DNA of 64,000 nucleotides, from the NCBI GenBank assembly GCA_964564545.1, contig CAZMBP010000147.1, forward strand, positions 76,766-140,765, in the 5' to 3' direction. This document shows positions 1 to 8,880 of the stretch, piece by piece (position 1 is the stretch's first letter; the number at the start of each line of letters is the position of its first letter). The DNA comes from CAJQQY01 sp964564545. Its GTDB lineage: Bacteria > Bacteroidota > Bacteroidia > Chitinophagales > Saprospiraceae. A program made the position numbers and the translations under genes. Under the pieces are notes generated by a model. That model searched no databases and had not been told where the DNA came from. It saw only the letters and a program-made list of their open reading frames with translations.

Positions 1-414
1 ACTGAAGCACTTCATCAAATTGCAGACAGTATTCATCGAAGATCATTAGTAGTGATTTTTTCAGATATGATGGAACAAAATGATGATACTGAAAAGCTCT
101 TTAGCGCACTCCAACATTTAAAGCATAACAAACATGAAGTTGTCCTTTTTCACGTAGTGGATAAAAAGAAGGAAATGGATTTTGAATTTGAAAATCGTCC
201 TTATGTTTTTGTAGATATGGAAACTGGTGAAGAAGTAAAATTGCAATCGAATCAAGTGAAAGATTATTATGTGGAGCAAATGACGAAATTTAAAGAAAAA
301 ATGAAAATGAAGTGTTTGCAGTACAAAGTGGATTTTGTTGAAGCAGATATTAATCAAGGATTTCGACCGATTTTGCAAAATTATTTGGTAAAACGGGCTA
401 AGATGAGTCGGTAG
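1..414 (+). CDS. DUF58 domain protein, C-terminal part (5' truncated by window edge)
   Basis: The frame is open from base 1 and ends at TAG 412-414, giving the last 137 residues of a longer protein. The stretch RRSLVVIFSDM near the visible start and the following alpha/beta segments (VVLFHVVD) match the end of the vWA-like fold of DUF58 proteins. In Bacteroidota these are normally about 290 aa and encoded beside a MoxR ATPase. The GTG at 52 lies inside the conserved strand and is not a real start. The upstream partner genes are outside the window. The DUF58 family call is fairly firm, but the cellular role (a chaperone or metal-insertion complex with MoxR) is only family knowledge. Confidence 0.75.
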   Translation, partial: TEALHQIADSIHRRSLVVIFSDMMEQNDDTEKLFSALQHLKHNKHEVVLFHVVDKKKEMDFEFENRPYVFVDMETGEEVKLQSNQVKDYYVEQMTKFKEKMKMKCLQYKVDFVEADINQGFRPILQNYLVKRAKMSR

Positions 415-555
415 CAGAACAAACACGAATGATTTGTCAAATGAGGATATTTAAAGTATTACAATTAGATGAATTATAAAGTTGGTTCAAGGAAAAGAAA
501 AATACCAGATAGATAAATTTTGAATCAGGATAAAAAGCAACTTAAACAAAACAAC

Positions 556-1308
556 ATGATAAAACTTTCAAAAATCCCCACTACTCCACCTGCTGGAACT
601 GAAAAAGACGAAATCAAAAAAGCCACTAAAAAAATGGCTAAAGAGATTGCAAAGTTGCAATACAAAATGCTTGCGGAAGGGAAACGCAGTATTTTAATTA
701 TTTTTCAAGGAATGGATTCAAGTGGAAAAGATGGCGCCACAAAAAATGTGTTTAGCTATTGCAGCCCATCAGGAGTTAGCGTGACCAGTTTTAAAAAACC
801 AACCGACGAAGAATTTGCTCACGACTTCCTTTGGAGAGTTCATAAACATGCTCCTGAAAAGGGACAAATTAAAATCTTTAATCGCTCACATTACGAAGAT
901 ATTCTTATTCAAAAAGTACATGGCTGGATTACTCCAAAACATAGGCAAATGAGAATGGATGCGATCAATGCTTTTGAAAACTTATTGCAATTTGATAACA
1001 ATACCGTTGTTATCAAATTCTACATGCATCTTTCCAAAGAACGTCAATTAGAAAAATTGCAAGAACGAATTGATGACCCTGAAAAAAACTGGAAACATAA
1101 TGATGGAGATTGGAAAGAGCGGGAACTTTGGAATAAATACCGTCGTTGCTACGAATATGCAATTAATAATAGTGATATTCCTTGGCATATTGTCCCTGTA
1201 GATAGTCGCAGTTATAGGGATTATTGTATCGCAAAAATCGTCTTAGAAACATTGAAAAAAATGAGAATTAAATTGCCTCCTTTGAAAAGTGAGCGATTTA
1301 AAAAGTAA
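556..1308 (+). CDS. ppk2: Polyphosphate kinase 2 family protein, class III-like
   Basis: This PPK2 enzyme transfers phosphate between polyphosphate and nucleotides in the cytoplasm. The P-loop GMDSSGKDG lies at about residues 56-64. The Walker B-like IFNRSHYED and the lid-region basic residues also fit the family. The IFNRSHYE wording and short N-terminus resemble class III (AMP/ADP-phosphorylating) enzymes rather than the class I pair found at 41-43 kb. ATG 556 is preferred over the in-frame TTG 520, because MIKLSKIP begins the usual N-terminal arm; the protein is then 250 aa. It stands alone, about 140 bp after the DUF58 gene and 110 bp before the S4 gene. Class assignment is from motif resemblance only. 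Confidence 0.88.
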   Translation: MIKLSKIPTTPPAGTEKDEIKKATKKMAKEIAKLQYKMLAEGKRSILIIFQGMDSSGKDGATKNVFSYCSPSGVSVTSFKKPTDEEFAHDFLWRVHKHAPEKGQIKIFNRSHYEDILIQKVHGWITPKHRQMRMDAINAFENLLQFDNNTVVIKFYMHLSKERQLEKLQERIDDPEKNWKHNDGDWKERELWNKYRRCYEYAINNSDIPWHIVPVDSRSYRDYCIAKIVLETLKKMRIKLPPLKSERFKK

Positions 1309-1416
1309 GCTGGGATTCGATTGACGTTGAACGATAGACGTTATACGGTCTATATACAAATTCATATAGAATAGACTCTATTGACAAAGAATTTTTCTAA
1401 ACATAAATAGATACGC

Positions 1417-1815
1417 ATGAAAAAAGTACGAGTAGATAAATGGTTGTGGAGTGTACGTATTTTTAAATCACGTACTCAAGCATCTGATGCTTGCCGAACT
1501 AACAAAGTAAAAATCGGAGATACTACATTAAAACCTTCATCCCTTTTAGAAGGTGGAGAAATCTTAAAAGTTAGAAAAAATTCTTTCGACATGGTTTATA
1601 AAGTGGTGACACTTATTGATAAAAGAGTCTCCGCTACTCTAGCTGAACCTTGCTACGAGAATCTTACGCCAGCTGATGAACTGAACAAATTCAATGATTG
1701 GTACATCGGCAAAGGAAGATCAGAAGTAAGGGAAAGAGGAACTGGTCGGCCGACCAAAAGAGAACGAAGAGAAATCGATCAATGGAAAGATTTTGATGAT
1801 AACGATGACCTTTAA
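1417..1815 (+). CDS. hslR: RNA-binding S4 domain protein, Hsp15/HslR type
   Basis: A 132-aa basic protein. It begins with the S4 signature VRVDKWLWSVRIFKSRTQA (about residues 4-22) and continues through the KVKIGDTTLKPSSLL strand and loop. A basic tail (GRPTKRERREIDQW) follows. Hsp15 proteins bind stalled 50S subunits carrying nascent chains and help recycle them; the length and domain order match. The gene starts at ATG and is followed directly by a palindrome, suggesting a monocistronic unit or the end of a short transcript. The general S4/Hsp15 class is clear. The exact ribosomal role is inferred from the family. Confidence 0.85.
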   Translation: MKKVRVDKWLWSVRIFKSRTQASDACRTNKVKIGDTTLKPSSLLEGGEILKVRKNSFDMVYKVVTLIDKRVSATLAEPCYENLTPADELNKFNDWYIGKGRSEVRERGTGRPTKRERREIDQWKDFDDNDDL

Positions 1816-1820
1816 ACGAT

Positions 1821-1855
1821 GAACGGTTAACACCACTTGGTATTAACTGTTCACC
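1821..1855. repeat. Dispersed palindrome, diverged copy; probable bidirectional terminator
   Basis: An inverted repeat, GAACGGTTAACACCA / TGGTATTAACTGTTC, lies between the convergent genes at 1417-1815 (+) and 1881-2768 (-). The core GGTTAA(C/T)ACCACTTGGTATTAAC recurs at 57460-57503, where the stem is a perfect 21 bp. The copy here carries two mismatches. Both copies sit just past stop codons of convergent genes, which suggests termination or an intergenic repeat family. Confidence 0.6.
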
Positions 1856-1880
1856 ATTAATCATTAACCGTTAAAAAATT

Positions 1881-2768
1881 TTATTTAAAATTTTTAGAGA
1901 CGATCCATTCTTTTGTTCCATGCCCATAGGAATAAAAACCTTCACCAGATTTTCTACCTAATTTTCCTGCTGTTACCATATTTACAAGTAATGGACAAGG
2001 CGCATATTTAGGGTTTCCAAATCCATCATGCAAAACATTCATGATGGAGAGGCAAACATCCAAGCCAATAAAATCTGCTAATTGCAGAGGTCCCATTGGA
2101 TGAGCCATTCCTAATTTCATCACAGTATCTATTTCTTCCACGCCTGCTACACTTTCGAATAAAGTATAGATCGCTTCATTAATCATTGGCATCAAAATTC
2201 GATTAGCGACGAATCCAGGATAATCATTTACCTCAGTTGGAACTTTCCCCAATTCTTGAGAAAGTTTCATAATTTTTCTCGTAACAGTTTTTGAAGTAGC
2301 ATATCCATTGATGACCTCTACCAACTTCATTACAGGAACTGGATTCATAAAATGCATTCCAATTACTTTTTCTGGTCGAGAAGTTACTGCTGCAATCTTA
2401 GTGATTGAAATTGAAGAAGTATTGGTCGCCAAAATAGTTTTTTTCGGAGCAGCCTCATCTAATGATTTAAAAATTCGGAGTTTTAAATCTACATTTTCAG
2501 TAGCTGCTTCGACAATCAAATCTGAACTTTTCACTCCAGCATTCATATCTGAAAAAGTAGTGATATTGGCCAGAGTTGCCTTTTTGTCTTTTTCAGAAAT
2601 CTTTTCTTTCGCAACCATTCGACTAAGATTTTTGTCTATCGTTGCTAGCGCTCTTTCTAGAGCAGCTTCTGAAATATCAACTAAACTTACTTTAAATCCT
2701 TTCATGGCAAAAACGTGAGCAATTCCATTTCCCATTGTTCCTGCACCTATTACTGAAATATTTTTCAT
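1881..2768 (-). CDS. hbd: 3-hydroxybutyryl-CoA dehydrogenase (3-hydroxyacyl-CoA dehydrogenase family)
   Basis: A 295-aa NAD(P)-dependent oxidoreductase that interconverts acetoacetyl-CoA and 3-hydroxybutyryl-CoA. The N-terminus has the Rossmann glycine motif GAGTMGNGIA (residues 8-17). The family catalytic histidine is in GMHFMNPVPVMKLVEV. The C-terminal helical domain carries NRILMPMINEA and LGMAHPMGPLQLADFIGLD. The length is typical of stand-alone bacterial Hbd/PaaH rather than the fused FadB. The gene is monocistronic on the minus strand. Whether it works in butyrate-type, PHB-type or beta-oxidation metabolism cannot be decided from this context. Confidence 0.93.
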   Translation of the reverse strand: MKNISVIGAGTMGNGIAHVFAMKGFKVSLVDISEAALERALATIDKNLSRMVAKEKISEKDKKATLANITTFSDMNAGVKSSDLIVEAATENVDLKLRIFKSLDEAAPKKTILATNTSSISITKIAAVTSRPEKVIGMHFMNPVPVMKLVEVINGYATSKTVTRKIMKLSQELGKVPTEVNDYPGFVANRILMPMINEAIYTLFESVAGVEEIDTVMKLGMAHPMGPLQLADFIGLDVCLSIMNVLHDGFGNPKYAPCPLLVNMVTAGKLGRKSGEGFYSYGHGTKEWIVSKNFK

Positions 2769-2964
2769 TTTGATAATTTTTGGTGCGAAAATAGAGTTTT
2801 CAACTGAGAATTATCATTTTTGGGTTTTGAAAAATTTAATCTTTTTTTGCCCTAATTGAATTTTTAACCTTATATGACATTTAGGGATATATAAGTTTTA
2901 ATAAATGAGAGCTTATATGCCTTATTTGGTTCAAAAAAATCGGATCTTATAAAATATCATCGAA

Positions 2965-3894
2965 GTGAAATATATATATCCTATACTTTTTACCTGCTTG
3001 ACTCAATTTACCTTTGCACAAAAAGATACTATCGAGTTTAGTACTTTTTCTATCCAACTAGATTCTTTAGTAGTGACAGCTACTCGGAAAGGTTTTGATG
3101 CAGAGGATTTTATCAAAATGGTTCAAGAGGATGAGTCCTTTTACAGAGCATTTCGAAATATCCGAACGATGACTTACACCTCTGACAATGACCTTAAGAT
3201 GTTTTCAAAAAAAGGAAAAGTCAAAGCGAGTCTAAAAAATACTATTAAACAAACTTCCGATGGTCGATGCCGAACCATGGAAACCATCAATCCTACCATT
3301 TCTGGAAAATACTATAAACGAAAAAAGAAGATTCGATACTACACCGCTAAAATGCATGATCGACTTTTTTTTACTTATGGAAAAGTGTGTGAATCTGCAA
3401 GAATCGAAGACCAAGAAGGTTATGATGATTCTAAAAACTTGACTGGAATGAGTAAGCATATCAATGAGCTTAAAAAACTCATTTTCTATCCAGGACGAAA
3501 AGCAGATGTTCCTTTTATTGGAAAAAAAACTGCCATCTTCGAAAAGAAAATGGCAAAATATTATGACTTTTCCATTTCTTCAAAAATCTATAATTCTGAA
3601 ACTGATTGCTATGTTTTCTTAGCAAAAGTAAAAGAAGGAACAAAAAGAGATAAAACTGTCATTAAATACATGGAGACATTTTTCGATAAAAAAACTTTTC
3701 AAGTTATTGCTCGAAATTATCATTTAGCGCATAGCGGAACCATGTTTGACTTTGATGTAAAAATGGATATTTCCCTAAAAACTATTGGCGAAAAATATGT
3801 CCCTGAACTCATCTCCTATGATGGTCAATGGGATATTCCTTTTAACAAGCCTGAAATTTCGAAGTTTAATATTTCATTTTATGATTACAAATAA
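2965..3894 (+). CDS. Secreted protein of unknown function
   Basis: A 309-aa protein read from GTG 2965, because no ATG precedes the hydrophobic signal peptide (YIYPILFTCLTQFTFAQ). Cleavage after FAQ is typical of Bacteroidota exports. LDSLVVTATR soon after cleavage resembles the TonB-box/plug start of outer-membrane receptors, but the rest has no plug or barrel. It is rich in lysine and beta-strand, ending SKFNISFYDYK. Periplasmic or outer-membrane location is inferred. No enzymatic motif was recognised. It is flanked by convergent and divergent neighbours and so is probably transcribed alone. Confidence 0.6.
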   Translation: MKYIYPILFTCLTQFTFAQKDTIEFSTFSIQLDSLVVTATRKGFDAEDFIKMVQEDESFYRAFRNIRTMTYTSDNDLKMFSKKGKVKASLKNTIKQTSDGRCRTMETINPTISGKYYKRKKKIRYYTAKMHDRLFFTYGKVCESARIEDQEGYDDSKNLTGMSKHINELKKLIFYPGRKADVPFIGKKTAIFEKKMAKYYDFSISSKIYNSETDCYVFLAKVKEGTKRDKTVIKYMETFFDKKTFQVIARNYHLAHSGTMFDFDVKMDISLKTIGEKYVPELISYDGQWDIPFNKPEISKFNISFYDYK

Positions 3895-3919
3895 TTGGAG
3901 CTATCCCTTAAAGTCTCTC

Positions 3920-4849
3920 TTATGAATCATATTTATTGAGCTCAAGCGCTTCAATAATTTGAATTAATTTATTCGCATATTTTTTATCTGTAGCATACCC
4001 CGCAGCTTTCAGTCCATGTGCCCATCCTACATAATTTGAAGTGCCTAATTTTTGCAAATGAGCATATCTTTTTCTTTGTAAAAATGAACTATGTGCTCGA
4101 TAGCTTTCCCAAACGTTACTATATTTTCTAAAAAAATCTTTGTGGGAATCATCGGTGAAATTAGCACAATGCCCCTTTCGACAATTTTTAGAAAAACATT
4201 TAATTCCAAAATGATTATTATTTACTAGGGCTAATCGACTCTCTCCAGCATCACTTTCCAAAAGTCCCTGAGCTAAAGTAATACTTGCAGGAATCCCATA
4301 CTTTTTCATTTCAGCAACAGCAACATCCGCATATCTTTTCACATATCTATAAACTGTTTCTTGTTTTTCTATGACTATTTCATTCGCAATATTTTTACGT
4401 TTTGCATAGGTAGGATTTAGGATAAAAGCCAAATTGGCAAATGTATTGGCTCGATTATCTTTTCCGATTTTTGGAGCTTTCTTTTTAACTTTTTTTTCTT
4501 TCAAAGAATGCTCTGGTTCAAAATATGGAAGATTTAAAATTGATGCTTCCTGGATCTTATTTTTCTTTTTCTTAGGTCTGTAGTTCGATTTAACAGCTTC
4601 AGGTTGTCCGATTATTTTCGATTCACTTGGATAATTCACTTTTTCATAATTTGGTTGAGGTTGACTATGCATTGGAGCATGGCTTCCAGCTGCTTGTAGA
4701 TTTAGATTAAGACTAATGTCTTTTTTCAAAATTATAAAAAGTACAAATACGATCAAGATTATTTTCATCCAATTTTGTTTGACAAAAATGCTAGCATTAT
4801 CGTAGTGTAAATTGCTAAAGTTTCTGATTTTAGTTAATCCATATTTCAT
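3920..4849 (-). CDS. Membrane-anchored glucosaminidase-domain peptidoglycan hydrolase
   Basis: The C-terminal about 150 residues are a FlgJ/LytG-type endo-beta-N-acetylglucosaminidase domain. They show YGIPASITLAQGLLESDAG with its catalytic Glu, NNHFGIKC, WESYRAHSSFL and GLKAAGYATDKKYA. An N-terminal membrane anchor (MKIILIVFVLFIIL) is followed by a low-complexity basic linker. The in-frame ATG at 4849 (MKYGLTKIRN) is preferred to the upstream 4894 start, because the extra 15 residues are cysteine-rich and non-conserved-looking. The product likely trims glycan strands in the periplasm. The gene is divergent from the N-acetylglucosamine kinase gene, a sensible pairing with cell-wall amino-sugar recycling, although no direct link is shown. 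Confidence 0.85.
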   Translation of the reverse strand: MKYGLTKIRNFSNLHYDNASIFVKQNWMKIILIVFVLFIILKKDISLNLNLQAAGSHAPMHSQPQPNYEKVNYPSESKIIGQPEAVKSNYRPKKKKNKIQEASILNLPYFEPEHSLKEKKVKKKAPKIGKDNRANTFANLAFILNPTYAKRKNIANEIVIEKQETVYRYVKRYADVAVAEMKKYGIPASITLAQGLLESDAGESRLALVNNNHFGIKCFSKNCRKGHCANFTDDSHKDFFRKYSNVWESYRAHSSFLQRKRYAHLQKLGTSNYVGWAHGLKAAGYATDKKYANKLIQIIEALELNKYDS

Positions 4850-5019
4850 GATATAAGTGTTTGATTTTTGGCAAAGAATAATATCTGAACACAATATAAA
4901 ACAATTTGTTTTTAAAATACAAATTTATTTTAAACTTTTTGTTTTATATTTATTCCAACTAACTGATAATCAACATTTTAACCCAAAAACAAATATATAT
5001 CTATAAAATTATTCCTACT

Positions 5020-5044
5020 TAGTGTAAAATTTACACTACCTTTG
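5020..5044 (+). promoter_or_regulatory. Bacteroidota -7 element overlapped by a 9+1+9 palindrome
   Basis: TACCTTTG at 5037-5044 fits the Bacteroidota -7 consensus TAnnTTTG and lies 25 bp before the ATG at 5069. The perfect palindrome TAGTGTAAA-A-TTTACACTA at 5020-5038 overlaps its upstream edge. This is an operator-like placement where a bound dimer could block RNA polymerase. The regulator is not identifiable from the window. Confidence 0.5.
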
Positions 5045-5068
5045 GATTAAACTAAATATTTACATCAA

Positions 5069-5920
5069 ATGATACTTATCGCAGATAGTGGTTCCACTAA
5101 AGCAGATTGGAAGATTTTGCACCCTTCAGGGAAAATTTCCGATCAATCTACCCGTGGATTTAACCCTTTTATACAAAATTCAGAAACAATTGAAGCTGGT
5201 CTATTGGAAGACTTTGATGAGTCATTAGAAAGGTCAAAGGCGAAGTCTGTGTATTATTATGGCGCAGGATGCTCTGATGCACACCGAAATTCAATCGTTG
5301 AGACTGCCTTGCAAAAGGTTTTCCCAAATGCAAAAATTATAGTCAACCATGATTTATTAGCAAGTGCAAGAGCAGTTTGCGGAGTCGAACCTGGTGTTGC
5401 ATGCATCTTGGGAACAGGATCTAATTCATGTCTTTATAATGGAATAGAAATAATTGATAATGTGAAAAATATGGGGTTTTTAGTGGGTGATGAAGGAAGT
5501 GGGTCTCATATAGGGAAAGAGCTATTGAGAGGATATTTCTATAGAGAAATGCCAAAAGCTATTCTAGAGGATTTTGAAAAATCATATCCTGAAGGACAAA
5601 GAGGGATTTTGGATAGGATATATGACAACCCAAAACCAAATGTATATTTGGCATCATTTTCTAGATTTTTGTCGGGGCATAGGGAAGATCCATATATTCA
5701 ACATATCGTCTATAAAAGTTTTGACGAATTTGTCAGAAGAAATATTTTAAAATACGATGGATGCCAGAGCTTAAAAATTCATTTTGTAGGTTCTGTTGCA
5801 TATTATTTTAAGGATATTTTGGAAATAGTTTTGTCAAGCTATGACCTAGAAATTGGGAATGTAATTAAAAAACCTATTGAACGTTTAGTTGCATTTCACC
5901 AAAAAATAGAATCTAAATAA
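5069..5920 (+). CDS. BadF/BadG/BcrA/BcrD-type ATPase, probable N-acetylglucosamine kinase
   Basis: A 283-aa ASKHA-fold kinase. Phosphate 1 motif is ADSGSTKADWKI (residues 5-16). GFNPF follows at 31-35, the typical Bacteroidota NAGK wording. The adenosine and phosphate 2 regions GVACILGTGSNSCLYNG and GFLVGDEGSGSHIGKELLR come later, then VGSVAYYF. Such proteins phosphorylate N-acetylglucosamine or related sugars in the cytoplasm for wall recycling. The gene has its own promoter with an operator-like palindrome and ends about 125 bp before pfkA. The substrate is inferred from family resemblance; glucosamine is an alternative. Confidence 0.85.
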   Translation: MILIADSGSTKADWKILHPSGKISDQSTRGFNPFIQNSETIEAGLLEDFDESLERSKAKSVYYYGAGCSDAHRNSIVETALQKVFPNAKIIVNHDLLASARAVCGVEPGVACILGTGSNSCLYNGIEIIDNVKNMGFLVGDEGSGSHIGKELLRGYFYREMPKAILEDFEKSYPEGQRGILDRIYDNPKPNVYLASFSRFLSGHREDPYIQHIVYKSFDEFVRRNILKYDGCQSLKIHFVGSVAYYFKDILEIVLSSYDLEIGNVIKKPIERLVAFHQKIESK

Positions 5921-6013
5921 ATGATATGGAGTACTCCGAATTTAAAAATATTGGTATTGAGAAACAATCTTAATACTAACTACTCAAAATATTAATACCC
6001 TTATTAAAAATAT

Positions 6014-6021
6014 TATATTTG
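6014..6021 (+). promoter_or_regulatory. -7 promoter element for pfkA
   Basis: TATATTTG matches TAnnTTTG and lies 23 bp before the pfkA ATG, leaving a short leader. No clear -33 TTG is present at the usual distance. The assignment rests on consensus and position only. Confidence 0.45.
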
Positions 6022-6044
6022 CGACTTAATTAAATAAAACCGAT

Positions 6045-7025
6045 ATGGGAGATATAAAAAGAATTGCAGTTTTTACTTCTGGAGGAGATGCTCCTGGAAT
6101 GAATGCAGCTGTTCGGGCAGTAGTTAGAACTGCAACCTATCATGACTTACATGTTTATGGAATTATTCGCGGTTATCAAGGGATGATCGACTGTAATTTT
6201 AAAAGATTAGAAACTAGAGATGTAGGAAATATTTTACATCGAGGTGGAACAATTTTAAAAACAGCCAGAAGTGATGAATTTCGTACAAAGGAAGGAAGAC
6301 AATTAGCTTTTGAAAACTTGCAAGCAAACGATATTGATGCCTGTATTGCAATTGGAGGAAATGGAACATTTACTGGTGCTCAAATTTTTTCAAAAGAACA
6401 TAAAATTCCATTCATTGGAATTCCAGGAACCATTGATAATGATATCTTTGGAACTGATTATACTATTGGTTTTGATACTGCTGTGAATACGGCTATTGAA
6501 GCTGTAGATAGAATTAGAGATACTGCTGACTCTCATAATCGATTATTTTTTGTAGAAGTGATGGGTAGACATGCAGGATTTATTGGGTTAAGTACTGGTA
6601 TTTCAAGTGGTGCTGCGGCAGTTATGATCCCCGAAACTGAAATTAGCATTGATCAACTAATTGAGAAATTACAAAAAGGAGCAAAACGAAAAAAACTATT
6701 CAGTTTGGTAATTGTTGCAGAAGGAAATCAGAATGGTGGAGCTGCTGAAATTGCTGCAAAAGTAAAAGCCAAATTTGATTATTACGATACTAAAGTTACC
6801 ATTATTGGTCACTTACAAAGAGGTGGAGCACCAAGTGGAATGGATCGAGTAATTGCTAGTAGATTAGGATTTCATGCAGTAGAAGGTTTGTTAGCTGGTA
6901 AAAAAGATGTAGCAGTTGGAGTAGTTAATAATAAAATTAAATTTACACCATTTAAAGATGCTATTTCGAAAATAAAAAATCCAAATAAAGATTTAGTTCG
7001 AATGTCTGAGATTTTAGCTCAATAA
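6045..7025 (+). CDS. pfkA: 6-phosphofructokinase with GGNG variant of the GGDG motif
   Basis: A 326-aa phosphofructokinase I-family enzyme (fructose-6-P to fructose-1,6-bisP). The nucleotide motif TSGGDAPGMNAA is at residues 11-22. The catalytic PGTIDND segment is near 127-133, and MGRHAGFI and GHLQRGG bind substrate. Overall length and order match bacterial ATP-PfkA. The odd point is residue 106: IGGNGTFTGA reads Asn where ATP-dependent enzymes have Asp (E. coli D103, near Mg-ATP). The following Gly, which marks ATP rather than pyrophosphate use, is kept. It has its own -7 element and a strong terminator. Family identity is certain; activity and phosphoryl donor should be treated as open. 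Confidence 0.93.
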   Translation: MGDIKRIAVFTSGGDAPGMNAAVRAVVRTATYHDLHVYGIIRGYQGMIDCNFKRLETRDVGNILHRGGTILKTARSDEFRTKEGRQLAFENLQANDIDACIAIGGNGTFTGAQIFSKEHKIPFIGIPGTIDNDIFGTDYTIGFDTAVNTAIEAVDRIRDTADSHNRLFFVEVMGRHAGFIGLSTGISSGAAAVMIPETEISIDQLIEKLQKGAKRKKLFSLVIVAEGNQNGGAAEIAAKVKAKFDYYDTKVTIIGHLQRGGAPSGMDRVIASRLGFHAVEGLLAGKKDVAVGVVNNKIKFTPFKDAISKIKNPNKDLVRMSEILAQ

Positions 7026-7042
7026 AATATTTTTCAAAAATT

Positions 7043-7082
7043 AAAAATCCCTTTCTAAATGTAATTTTAGAAAGGGATTTTC
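7043..7082. terminator. Intrinsic terminator after pfkA
   Basis: The stem AAATCCCTTTCTAAA / TTTAGAAAGGGATTT has a short AT loop, with A-tracts upstream and T-tracts downstream. It lies between the convergent genes pfkA and the S8 protease and can serve both. Confidence 0.8.
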
Positions 7083-7104
7083 ATTTTAGGATTTATTGAA
7101 AATC

Positions 7105-8688
7105 CTATTTCAACAATTCAGAAACGGCATTGGAAGGCTGAATTAACTTACCTGTTTGATTTGTATTTTTAGTATTCTTTCCTGTTTTATCCAAAATTTC
7201 ATAAACTTCTTTAGTCTTAATTTCTGGATTTATACTCTTCATTAAACCAACTAACCCAGCAACATAAGGGCAAGCCATAGAGGTTCCATTAAAGGTTTTA
7301 TATTGATTTTTGGGATAGGTAGAATAGATATTTACACCTGGTGCTGCAATTCCAAAGGGTACATTTTGAACGTAATTTGAGAAATGTGCTCTATTTAAAT
7401 TGGTATCAATTGCTGAGACAGTAATTATCCCAGGTGCATTAGCTGGTGAATATTTCGAGGCATCCATATTACTATTACCAGCTGCTGCAATTACGATTGC
7501 GCCTTGTCGATTACAATAATTTACTGCTCGAGCATAGGCTCGTTTTCTATTTTTATTAGAAGGAGCACCTAAAGACATTGATATAACATCTGCCCCATTA
7601 TCAGCAGCTTCCAACATTCCTGAGATTACAGACTTTTGTGTACCTCCACCATAATCTGTGAGTACTTTTACACTAGTTACATTGACGAAATCATTATTAG
7701 GAGAATACGAAGCAACGCCTATTTTATTATTAGTGACTGCTGCTGCGATCCCAGCACAATGTGTACCATGACCTTGACGATCAGAATCATAGGCTTTTTT
7801 ATGAGATTGATAATTATCTTTTAAATCTTCATGTTCCGAATCAACCCCTGTATCTAGAATGAAAATGTTAGCCTTTCTTTGAGGTTTTACTTTTTTAGCT
7901 TTTAATAATTTATACAAGTCATCCATTCGTAATTCATCAAATCCCCAAAGCTCTTTTACTCCTGGATCATTAATTCCGAAAGTTCTTTTCCGTTTGGATG
8001 GCCGCATGGTTTCAATTGGAGATAGTTGAATGATTTCATTTTGTTCCAAATAATCAACAGAACCACTCGCCATTAATTCATCTTCTATTTTATCAATATC
8101 CTTTAAAAATTCAGTAGGAATATCGACAACCATATAATCATCTAAATCAGTAGAAGCTTCATCTTTTGGAGTAAATGCTCTTTTTGCAGTCAACCCGTAT
8201 TTCGTAGCTATTTTTTCCAAATCTTCCATGGATTTCCCTTCTCCAAGATCAACCAGTAATTCCCCATTTTCATCTAAATTAGATACCACTTCATTTAAAG
8301 GCATTTCAGTTGAATTATCATCTGATGTTTCACTATTTATTTTGCTTTCCATTTTCTGAGGAAAGGTATTATTCATTTTTTTCAAAAAAGTAAATGGAAA
8401 AGTCGCGATCAATAAAACAAACATTCCAAAGAATAAAGCTTTACTATTTTTAAAAAAGCTAAAAAGTGTAGAAACTGTTCCTAAAACCATTAAATCTCTA
8501 AATAGTACCCAGAGTTTAAAGCCTAATTCTCCATCTGCAAAGGCCAAAGAAAAGGCATATGCCACAAATCCACCCAAAAACATGGTACTCATATTTCTAC
8601 GGAGTGTTGGATTTTTTTCATTATAAAACCACAAAATTAACCCCAAAAGGCTAACTGAAAAACTAATCGGATATAGGATACTTAACAT
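7105..8688 (-). CDS. Membrane-anchored S8 (subtilisin-like) serine protease
   Basis: The protein has 527 aa. The first about 115 residues hold three to four hydrophobic segments (LYPISFSVSLLGLILWFY; TMFLGGFVAYAFSLAF; ALFFGMFVLLIATFPFTFL). A region resembling an inhibitor/propeptide (about 150-215) follows. The catalytic domain has all the motifs of the triad: ILDTGVDSEHED (Asp), GHGTHCAG (His) and NGTSMACPYVAG (Ser), plus the oxyanion AAAGNSN. The protease domain is probably outside the cytoplasmic membrane. A multi-pass N-terminus instead of a cleavable signal is uncommon for subtilases. Substrate unknown. It is convergent with pfkA and shares its terminator. Confidence 0.92.
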   Translation of the reverse strand: MLSILYPISFSVSLLGLILWFYNEKNPTLRRNMSTMFLGGFVAYAFSLAFADGELGFKLWVLFRDLMVLGTVSTLFSFFKNSKALFFGMFVLLIATFPFTFLKKMNNTFPQKMESKINSETSDDNSTEMPLNEVVSNLDENGELLVDLGEGKSMEDLEKIATKYGLTAKRAFTPKDEASTDLDDYMVVDIPTEFLKDIDKIEDELMASGSVDYLEQNEIIQLSPIETMRPSKRKRTFGINDPGVKELWGFDELRMDDLYKLLKAKKVKPQRKANIFILDTGVDSEHEDLKDNYQSHKKAYDSDRQGHGTHCAGIAAAVTNNKIGVASYSPNNDFVNVTSVKVLTDYGGGTQKSVISGMLEAADNGADVISMSLGAPSNKNRKRAYARAVNYCNRQGAIVIAAAGNSNMDASKYSPANAPGIITVSAIDTNLNRAHFSNYVQNVPFGIAAPGVNIYSTYPKNQYKTFNGTSMACPYVAGLVGLMKSINPEIKTKEVYEILDKTGKNTKNTNQTGKLIQPSNAVSELLK

Positions 8689-8880
8689 GCTAAATTATTT
8701 TTTATTTAAAATAGTAAACGAAACCAACCAAATTTAATTGAGTTTCGTTCTTGAATTTAAGCATTCAATGCCTAAAATTCAAAAGGAAAATATCAGTTGT
8801 ACAAATTATCCGCTTAAACGCTCATTTCATCGGATAAAATTTTCGAAATATATAAAACAAGGCACTTCTTATTTTATATT

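Noticed and set aside
2308..2718. 136-codon plus-strand ORF antisense to 3-hydroxybutyryl-CoA dehydrogenase
   Set aside because: Mirror of a conserved enzyme; composition follows the complementary frame.
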